Shown here: positions 55,115 to 61,363 of the stretch, one piece after another
Position numbering within the stretch: position 1 is the stretch's first letter
How the letters are laid out: every line of letters starts with the position of its first letter
Assembly: GCF_021065005.1 (NCBI RefSeq)
Contig: NZ_CP069247.1
Span: forward strand, 496,001 to 560,000
Length of the DNA stretch: 64,000 bases
Direction: 5' to 3'
Source: Candidatus Gromoviella agglomerans
GTDB lineage: Bacteria > Pseudomonadota > Alphaproteobacteria > CAJXXZ01 > G021065005
Notes under the pieces: model-generated
What the model was told of the DNA's origin: nothing
Database searches by the model: none
What the model saw: the letters and a program-made list of their open reading frames with translations, nothing else
Made by a program: the position numbers and the translations under genes

Positions 55115-55143
55115 TTGACTTGGACTTTTTATCACAATATGCT
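55115..55143 (+). promoter_or_regulatory. Promoter of dapC
   Basis: TTGACT and TATGCT are separated by exactly 17 bases. The predicted start near 55150 leaves a leader of about 17 bases without a Shine-Dalgarno site. Confidence 0.55.
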
Positions 55144-55166
55144 AGATAATATCTACTCTTGCTGAT

Positions 55167-56438
55167 ATGTTTACTACGACATTTTCTAAAATTCTTTCTG
55201 ATCGATCAGTCAAGAGGAATATTTTTGATGAGATAGATGATGTTATTAAGGAATCTAATGAAAGAGTATATGATTGCGGTGTTTTAGATCCAGCAAAATT
55301 TGTAGGAATACCTGATTTTATTTTTGCGGATATTGGAAATTATATTAAAAGCAACAATCTTATTGGATATCCTGGCAATAAAGGGGAAGAGTTTTTTCTT
55401 GAATCTTGTATTGGATATTTGAAGAGGAATTTTGATATCGATTTGAGATATAGTCAGATTAATATCACTAATGGATCTAAGACAGATGAGTTTATTTTTG
55501 CAAGGACTATTGCGGATTCTGGTGATACTGTAATTTGTCCGACTCCTGGTTATCCAGCTTTTAGACAGGGAGCTGCTTTTTTGGGTTTGAACGTTTATGC
55601 TGCACCTTTATCTGCTGAGAATGATTTCTTTATAGATTTTGAGAAAATTCCATCTGATATAGCAAAAAAATCTAAGTTATTGTGGATAAATTATCCTAAT
55701 TCTCCTACTGGAGTCGTTGCTGACAAATACAATATACATAGATTAATTGAGTGGGCGGATATGCATGAGATTGTTATTGCTTCTGATGAAGCATATGTGG
55801 ATTTTTATTATTTTTCATCAGATGTTGTATATGTATATGATAATCTTGTGAATTATGATTTTGATAATGGTATTGAGAAAATTATATGTCAATTAAGAGA
55901 CTTAATTGATCAGCGATGCTACTCTATTTTGAATTTCACTACGAATAACGTCATTGCATTTTTTTCTTTATCAAAAAGAAGTCGAATGAGTTCATTTAGA
56001 GTGGGATTTGCTGCTGGTGATGAAAATATAATTTCTGCATTATATCAGATAAAGAATATGCATGATGACGGAGTGCCTCAATTTATTCAAAAAATGGCTT
56101 CGACTGCATTGAATGATGATGAACATGTTTTTGAGTCGAGGAAATTGTATAATTACTGCAGATTTTTGTGGAGCTATTGTTTTGATTCAAATATCGATTT
56201 GAGAAAGATTGCTCGTGAAGGAGGTTTATTTCTTTGGCAGAGAGTTCCAGTTAATCTAACTGACATTGACTTTGCAAATATTTTAATGAAAGAGGCTAAG
56301 ATAATTTCCATTCCTGGAAGTAATTTTGATTTGAGAATGAATGCATATATTAGAATTGCACTGAGCTGTGACTTGAAATTTATTCATGAAGTAGCTGATC
56401 GTATAAGATTCATTGTCTCAAGAATATATGCTAATTGA
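55167..56438 (+). CDS. dapC: N-succinyldiaminopimelate aminotransferase (DapC-type)
   Basis: This fold-type I, PLP-dependent aminotransferase (423 residues) most resembles DapC, which aminates the succinylated keto intermediate in diaminopimelate synthesis. The PLP contacts are NSPTGVVAD, SDEAYVDF and the Schiff-base block FFSLSKRSRMSSFRVGFAAG, with Lys near residue 272. SLSKRS plus RxGFxAGD is typical of DapC. A ~45-residue segment between the DEAY and SLSKRS motifs contains an extra stretch (around 215-255). LL-diaminopimelate aminotransferase is the main alternative. asd and dapB elsewhere in the window support the pathway. Confidence 0.82.
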   Translation: MFTTTFSKILSDRSVKRNIFDEIDDVIKESNERVYDCGVLDPAKFVGIPDFIFADIGNYIKSNNLIGYPGNKGEEFFLESCIGYLKRNFDIDLRYSQINITNGSKTDEFIFARTIADSGDTVICPTPGYPAFRQGAAFLGLNVYAAPLSAENDFFIDFEKIPSDIAKKSKLLWINYPNSPTGVVADKYNIHRLIEWADMHEIVIASDEAYVDFYYFSSDVVYVYDNLVNYDFDNGIEKIICQLRDLIDQRCYSILNFTTNNVIAFFSLSKRSRMSSFRVGFAAGDENIISALYQIKNMHDDGVPQFIQKMASTALNDDEHVFESRKLYNYCRFLWSYCFDSNIDLRKIAREGGLFLWQRVPVNLTDIDFANILMKEAKIISIPGSNFDLRMNAYIRIALSCDLKFIHEVADRIRFIVSRIYAN

Positions 56439-56442
56439 TTTA

Positions 56443-56471
56443 GTGACAAGTACTATTAGTTCTGATAAGAT
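56443..56471 (+). promoter_or_regulatory. Promoter of the symporter-fabH pair
   Basis: GTGACA and TAAGAT are separated by 17 bases. The predicted start near 56478 is about 22 bases before the ATG. Confidence 0.5.
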
Positions 56472-56499
56472 CTACCATTTAAATTACTCGTAAAAATGT

Positions 56500-57675
56500 A
56501 TGTTTATTGCAATTACTGATGCATTGACTTCAAAATGGGCTATGCTGATGGCTGTTATATTGGGATTATTGTTGCAATTTTATGCTTGTCCTATGAGTGT
56601 ATCTCACTTATGGGCGTTGAGTTTGATCATAAAGAAGTTCATAATGGCGTGTCTACCATTCATAATGTTCGGAATTTTGTTCTCTGCACTTGTGAATATA
56701 GGTAGTAATGGAATAAAAATTATAATTTTGCTTGGAGTGATGACATTTTTGATTAATTTCTTTGGATTTTGGTTTTTGTATCCTGTTGCGAGGTTTACTA
56801 ATGCCTTTGAAGCAGGAGATGCTGTGAATGGCTTATCCGACATGCTCATTCATGATTCTGCTTGGAGTTTTGATATTCCTGTATTGGTTGGAAATGGAAC
56901 TGCTGTTGCTTTAGCTGTAATTGTTTGGCTAATAAGCAGGCAATTTTTTCTTGAAAAATCGATAAAAATATCGAAATTCATGAATAATGCTTCATTTTTC
57001 TTTTTACAAAGAGTTCTAGGTCCAATGATTTCTCTTTTTGTACTTGGTTTTATATCTAATTTAAACTTGTCTGGATTTGTTTTACCTATGTTTGGTTCAA
57101 ATTTAACAGTGCTTTCTATTATTATTTTTTCTCCACTACTTTTTGTATATATCGTATTAGTAATATGCAATGGATTTAAGGAGGCAGCTCGTAATATGCT
57201 AAATATGATGCCTGCTGTTACGATTGCTTTTACTACTATGTCTTCAAGTTTAGCGTTTCCAAAAACATGCGAAGGATTAAAAAAGAATAAAGTTCCAGAT
57301 GACATTATATCGCTTATTCCAGGAGTAATGATGCCATCAACTTTGGGAGATTGTTTTACTATCCCTACCCTTATATTTTTCATCTTGTCTGTATTTGGAA
57401 TGCCGATGTTATCATTTTCTCAGTATTTTATTGCTTCTATTTTTTATTCACTATACAAATACTCAAATTGTTGCATTCCAGCAGGGACTATAATGTGTGT
57501 TATGCCCGTTATATCGAATTATTGTGGATTTACTGATGAAATGTGCGACCTCATAATGTCTATGAGTTTAGTTTTTGATTCATTTACTACTGCTGCGAAC
57601 GCTATGGGACAAGGCACTTTTGGTATAGCATTTAATAGATTTTTCGGTAAACTAATTGTAAAGGGATGTGATTGA
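56500..57675 (+). CDS. Dicarboxylate/amino acid:cation symporter (SDF family)
   Basis: This 391-residue membrane protein is of the sodium:dicarboxylate symporter family (GltP/GltT type), which imports glutamate, aspartate or dicarboxylates with cations. The Ser-rich hairpin motif is AFTTMSSSLAFPKTCEGLKK. The later unwound helix region is seen in FDSFTTAANAMGQGTFG, where relatives have DxxRTxxNVxGD; the substrate-binding Arg and Asp are not conserved, so the substrate may differ. fabH follows almost immediately. Confidence 0.75.
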   Translation: MFIAITDALTSKWAMLMAVILGLLLQFYACPMSVSHLWALSLIIKKFIMACLPFIMFGILFSALVNIGSNGIKIIILLGVMTFLINFFGFWFLYPVARFTNAFEAGDAVNGLSDMLIHDSAWSFDIPVLVGNGTAVALAVIVWLISRQFFLEKSIKISKFMNNASFFFLQRVLGPMISLFVLGFISNLNLSGFVLPMFGSNLTVLSIIIFSPLLFVYIVLVICNGFKEAARNMLNMMPAVTIAFTTMSSSLAFPKTCEGLKKNKVPDDIISLIPGVMMPSTLGDCFTIPTLIFFILSVFGMPMLSFSQYFIASIFYSLYKYSNCCIPAGTIMCVMPVISNYCGFTDEMCDLIMSMSLVFDSFTTAANAMGQGTFGIAFNRFFGKLIVKGCD

Positions 57676-57677
57676 TT

Positions 57678-58646
57678 GTGAGTGTTTTAAGGAGTAAAAT
57701 TATTGCTTGTGGTGGTTATTTGCCACAAAATGTCGTTACAAATAAAGATTTGGAAAGTGTATTTGATACTACTCATGATTGGATTGTAGAAAGGACAGGA
57801 ATATTGCAACGTTGTGTTGCTGATGAGTTTGAATATACTTCTCATTTGGCAGTTCATGCCGCAAAAAATGCGATTCAAATGGCGTGTATTGATCCTATGT
57901 CGATAGATATGATTCTTCTTGCAACTTCAACTCCAGATCATACTTTTCCAGCTACTTCTTCTATTGTGCAGGCTGCTATAGGAGCGAATAATGCATATGC
58001 TTTTGATCTTCAGGCTGTATGTAGTGGTTTTATATTTGCTCTCACTACTGCTGATATGTATATAAGGCATGGAATGGCAAGTACTGTGGTAGTTATAGGA
58101 GCTGAGACATTCAGTCGTATTCTAAATCCTTTGGACAGATCTACAGCAGTGCTTTTTTCTGATGGAGCTGGTGCAATGATATTGCAAGCAAGTGAAGAAA
58201 TGAGTGGTGGTCATATTATTGAGAGTGTTCTTCATACGGATGGTAAATGGTACGATGCTCTAAAAACATCTGGTGGGCCTAGTACTACTGGTTATTCTGG
58301 GTATGTTGAGATGAATGGCAGGTTAGTTTTTCGTCATGCTGTTGAAAAATTGAGTTCTGTGATTGTTGAAATCTTGGAGAAATCATCTACTCATATAAAT
58401 GAAATTGATTGGTTTATTCCTCATCAAGCTAATAAACGGATCATTAATGCTGTTGCAAATAATGTTAATATTGATCAATCAAAAATCATATATACTGGAG
58501 ATATGCATGCTAACACATCTGCTGCATCTGTGCCGCTTGCATTTGACCAAGCATTTCGCCAAGGCAAGGTAAAAAAGGGTGATATTGTCTTGTTTGAGTC
58601 TTTTGGTGCTGGTTTCTCTTGGGGAGCAATTTTGGCTAAAATTTGA
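57678..58646 (+). CDS. fabH: Beta-ketoacyl-ACP synthase III
   Basis: FabH starts fatty-acid synthesis by condensing acetyl-CoA with malonyl-ACP. The catalytic triad is complete: Cys in LQAVCSGF (about residue 113), His in FIPHQANKR (about 247), and Asn in HANTSAASVP (about 278). The block GWIVERTGI-like HDWIVERTGI is near the N-terminus. I prefer GTG at 57678 over TTG at 57672, whose bases overlap the upstream stop. plsX, usually upstream, is missing. Confidence 0.95.
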   Translation: MSVLRSKIIACGGYLPQNVVTNKDLESVFDTTHDWIVERTGILQRCVADEFEYTSHLAVHAAKNAIQMACIDPMSIDMILLATSTPDHTFPATSSIVQAAIGANNAYAFDLQAVCSGFIFALTTADMYIRHGMASTVVVIGAETFSRILNPLDRSTAVLFSDGAGAMILQASEEMSGGHIIESVLHTDGKWYDALKTSGGPSTTGYSGYVEMNGRLVFRHAVEKLSSVIVEILEKSSTHINEIDWFIPHQANKRIINAVANNVNIDQSKIIYTGDMHANTSAASVPLAFDQAFRQGKVKKGDIVLFESFGAGFSWGAILAKI

Positions 58647-58666
58647 TTGTTGATTTTTGCGAACAT

Positions 58667-58684
58667 AAAGGCAGTTTTGCTTTT
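58667..58684 (+). terminator. Possible Rho-independent terminator of fabH
   Basis: AAAGGCA and TGCTTTT form a 7-base-pair stem (one G-T pair) with a 4-base loop. The T-rich 3' arm doubles as the U tract. It starts 20 bases after the fabH stop. Confidence 0.45.
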
Positions 58685-58874
58685 GCGTCATAATGATTTG
58701 ACTGTTTGGTAAAGATTATGTTCTAACGAGTTCTTTCGATTGACTAAATCTCTCATCATATATCTTCTAAATAGAGTCTTTTATAATATTCTCGTATCTT
58801 GGCAATGGTTGAAACAGTTTATTTCAATTTACACTATAGTCTCTGCATTTACTTGAAATTATTATAGTTTAGAC

Positions 58875-59561
58875 TTAATCTTTTTTTATTGAATGAGAGA
58901 ATATATCGTGTTCTTCCCATCCACGTATATCCAATTCTACTCGATGAGGGAGGAAATCCAAGCATTTCTGTAGTAACTCTAATCTATTTTCTCTCTTAAG
59001 AATTTTATTTAACTCTGCTCTCAATTTATGCAAATACAAAACGTCTTTAGCTGCATATTCCTTCTGTTCTGGAGATAATTCACTTGCACCCCAGTATGAA
59101 GATGATTCAGTCTTTGATAGTTCGATTCCTAATAATTGCCTACAAACTTCTTTCAATCCATGACGATCAGTGTATGTCAGAGCTAGATATGAGGCAATTT
59201 TTGTGCAATATACATTCTGACAAAGTATTCCAAATGTTTTGTACAAAATAGCGATATCAAACCTTGCATAATGAAATATTTTTTGAATTTTCGAATCTTC
59301 CAATAACCTTATTAGATTTTTAGGTTGATTGACATTAGGAGCAATCTGAATCAAATAAGCCATATCATCTCCAAAACAGAGCTGTACAAGGCAAAGTCGA
59401 TCACGTATATGGTTTAATCCCATGGCCTCAGTGTCTATTGCAACTGAATCTCCAGAAAAACTGAAATCGTTGGGCAAGTCTTCCTTATATACTTTGATGT
59501 TATCGTGATGAATAAAGTGGTGATTGAAAGTTCTGGACATGATATATGAATTAATTTGCAT
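58875..59561 (-). CDS. rnd: Ribonuclease D-like 3'-5' exonuclease, short form
   Basis: The DEDDy exonuclease motifs are present: VAIDTEAMGL (Exo I), FHYARFDIAIL (Exo II) and EYAAKDVLYL (Exo III with Tyr and Asp). The 228 residues contain only the nuclease domain; the HRDC domain of full-length RNase D is absent. Short RNase D proteins of this kind are common in alphaproteobacteria and act on tRNA or other structured RNA ends. The start may be ATG eight codons further in. It follows the dnaX unit on the minus strand. Confidence 0.88.
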   Translation of the reverse strand: MQINSYIMSRTFNHHFIHHDNIKVYKEDLPNDFSFSGDSVAIDTEAMGLNHIRDRLCLVQLCFGDDMAYLIQIAPNVNQPKNLIRLLEDSKIQKIFHYARFDIAILYKTFGILCQNVYCTKIASYLALTYTDRHGLKEVCRQLLGIELSKTESSSYWGASELSPEQKEYAAKDVLYLHKLRAELNKILKRENRLELLQKCLDFLPHRVELDIRGWEEHDIFSHSIKKD

Positions 59562-59662
59562 GAATTATACATTTTAATGTATTATTTCGCAATTCTTGCT
59601 AGTGAAATGTCTATTTTATTGGGCTTCATAAGCCTTGATTTGTGTTTAACTTAGAATAAATA

Positions 59663-60106
59663 TTAATCCAAATCATATACTTGCAGTTCTGAAAAATTTG
59701 TCTTCAATTCTGAGAGAATATCTTTAAGGTTATTTTCTTTGGAAGAATTGTAAAAAATCCATGATTCAAAAGCAAAGTTATACGTGTTTTTCAATTCAGA
59801 TAATTCAAAGCTCCAAGCAATTCCAGTTTTTTCTATTAGAAACAGCTTAAATTTGTCGATAATTTGTTGATTTTTTTCGCAGAAAAATATTATATGTCCA
59901 TATTTAAATTCAATTAAGAAAAAGTCATTAAGTATAAATGAGTATAATATTGGTTCACGAGACTCTCTCACAAGGATTACGATTTCTTCAAATCTGGACT
60001 TCTCATTGAGGACTATTCGTTCGTTTAAGATCATAATAGAAGGCTTTTTGCTCGCTGTTTCGTAACTGGTGTTTTCATTAATAGTATTATTGGTGTTTTT
60101 GTTTAA
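59663..60106 (-). CDS. dnaX: DnaX tau-specific C-terminal part, in the -1 frame of dnaX
   Basis: The frame is open without a stop from 60106, inside the T run at the end of dnaX, through 147 codons to TAA at 59663. The first ~24 residues (LNKNTNNTINENTSYETASK) look like a flexible linker. The rest resembles the C-terminal domain of DnaX/tau: ILVRESREPILYSFILNDFF, KYGHIIFFCEKN, FLIEKTGIAWSFEL (family: LxxWTGRRWxV), and an end with LKTNFSELQVYDLD (family: VLxxFPGAxIxxV). The first ATG is only at 60034, without a Shine-Dalgarno site. I infer that it is made by frameshifting from dnaX; a decayed or mis-sequenced dnaX are the alternatives. Confidence 0.7.
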   Translation of the reverse strand, partial: LNKNTNNTINENTSYETASKKPSIMILNERIVLNEKSRFEEIVILVRESREPILYSFILNDFFLIEFKYGHIIFFCEKNQQIIDKFKLFLIEKTGIAWSFELSELKNTYNFAFESWIFYNSSKENNLKDILSELKTNFSELQVYDLD

Positions 60107-60113
60107 AAAAAAA
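60103..60113 (-). promoter_or_regulatory. Slippery T9 run with abutting stop codon in dnaX (candidate frameshift site)
   Basis: On the minus strand the zero frame reads GTT TTT TTT TAA. The heptamer T TTT TTT (60112-60106) allows both tRNA-Phe to re-pair one base back, after which TTA AAC continues the -1 frame. The stop in the A site would pause the ribosome. Nine T in a row also permit transcriptional slippage. I see no strong downstream hairpin. Confidence 0.6.
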
Positions 60114-61218
60114 CACTCTTATTATCTTTGAAACTTATAGAATTTGATTCTAAGTATAGTATTCTTATTAGAATTATCTCAAACGCAGAAGTCGCATCAG
60201 AAGCTGTTTTTATGTCTTTTTCACCGCTTAGAAGCATGCTCCAGATTCTTAATAAATCGTCAAGTTTATATTTTTGTAAAAGTTGGTCGTAATCTTTGCT
60301 CCATTCATGTGGTGTTTCATATGATCCAATTTTGCTATCATCAGCTTTTGCCTTTACAGCGTAAGACATTATATCAAGCAGATCATGAATTACTTGAATT
60401 GGACTAAACCTTTCTTTTGTTTCATCAAATATTTGAAGAAGATTTTGCATATCACCTTCCAATATACAGCGAAAAATTCCCATTACAAGCGCATAATCGA
60501 TCAAAAACACTTGATTTATGTTTGAAGTATCGATTGTATCTGATGTTGTTGACAAAATTATTTGTTCTAGCATAGATAGTGCATCTCTCATTGATCCTTC
60601 CGATCGTTTGCATATTATTTTCAGAGCATCTTCACTTACTTTTTTTCCTTCCAAACTGCATATTTCTTTAAGATGAATTAGCATGTCATTTGGTTTTATA
60701 ATCTCAAGTTCAAAGTCCATGCATCTGGATATTATCGTAGATGGAACTTTGTTTAATTCTGTAGTCGCAAAGATGAATTTTACGTGAATTGGGGGTTCTT
60801 CGATTATTTTGAGCAAAGCATTGAATGCACTTTTAGATAGCATATGCACTTCATCAATTATGAACACCTTATATGTTAAATGAGTAGGAGAATAGTAGCT
60901 GCTATCTATGATTTTGCGAACATCATCAACTCCTGTATTGCTCGCGGCGTCTATTTCAATTATATCAACACTTGACTTATCCAAACAGGCTTTGCATTGA
61001 TTACATGGTAAAGTTTGTCCATTTACATTCAAGCAGTTGAAAGCTCTTGCCAAAATGCGTGCTAGAGTGGTTTTACCAGTACCTCTAATGCCAGAAAAAA
61101 TAAACGCACTGGGTAACATTTTTGATCTTATACCATTTTTGATAATTTCAATTACTATATTTTGACCAACAACCTTCTCTATGCAATCGGGACGATATTT
61201 TAAAAACAAGCTACTCAT
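60103..61218 (-). CDS. dnaX: DNA polymerase III clamp loader subunit gamma (zero-frame dnaX)
   Basis: DnaX is the ATPase subunit of the clamp loader. The Walker A motif is FSGIRGTGKTTLA, the zinc site is FNCLNV with PCNQCKAC, and Walker B is FIIDEVHMLS. SRCMDFEL is the sensor region. The 371-residue frame covers the AAA+ and collar domains (I-III) and ends KSVFF at a TAA that interrupts a run of nine T. AGAGGG precedes the ATG. The gene for 4.5S RNA lies directly upstream, an order seen in several bacteria. The full -1 frameshift product would have about 518 residues. Confidence 0.94.
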   Translation of the reverse strand: MSSLFLKYRPDCIEKVVGQNIVIEIIKNGIRSKMLPSAFIFSGIRGTGKTTLARILARAFNCLNVNGQTLPCNQCKACLDKSSVDIIEIDAASNTGVDDVRKIIDSSYYSPTHLTYKVFIIDEVHMLSKSAFNALLKIIEEPPIHVKFIFATTELNKVPSTIISRCMDFELEIIKPNDMLIHLKEICSLEGKKVSEDALKIICKRSEGSMRDALSMLEQIILSTTSDTIDTSNINQVFLIDYALVMGIFRCILEGDMQNLLQIFDETKERFSPIQVIHDLLDIMSYAVKAKADDSKIGSYETPHEWSKDYDQLLQKYKLDDLLRIWSMLLSGEKDIKTASDATSAFEIILIRILYLESNSISFKDNKSVFF

Positions 61219-61243
61219 TGAACCCTCTCTTTATCAAATAAAC

Positions 61244-61333
61244 GGGCTATTTTACGGACCTGTTCTTCAATTTCTTGTCTGCTTTCTTCCGAATCTGAAC
61301 CATTAAAAAGAGAAAAACACCCCGAAACAACCC
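61244..61333 (-). ncRNA. ffs: Signal recognition particle 4.5S RNA
   Basis: The minus strand at 61297-61279 reads CAGATTCGGAAGAAAGCAG, which is the Ffh-binding core of 4.5S RNA (E. coli CAGGTCCGGAAGGAAGCAG) with its GGAA tetraloop. The flanks pair as a long hairpin: GGGTTGTTT with AAATAGCCC-type pairing in the outer stem, then CGGG with TCCG, and GTTTTTC with GAAGAAC. The ends are estimated from the outermost pairs, giving about 90 bases. TATGAT at 61340-61345 lies 6 bases before the 5' end as a -10. It is directly upstream of dnaX. Confidence 0.85.
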
Positions 61334-61339
61334 AAATCG

Positions 61340-61345
61340 ATCATA
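61340..61345 (-). promoter_or_regulatory. -10 element of the ffs promoter
   Basis: TATGAT on the minus strand, six bases before the predicted 5' end of 4.5S RNA. A -35 is not clear. The element lies between the AsmA-like gene and ffs and may also serve dnaX. Confidence 0.45.
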
Positions 61346-61363
61346 CACTTTATTTTATTCTTT

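Noticed and set aside
61219-61340. Short lipoprotein-like frame (SGCFSLFNGSDSEESRQE) upstream of dnaX
   Set aside because: It has no start codon, and the same bases form the conserved 4.5S RNA core and hairpin.
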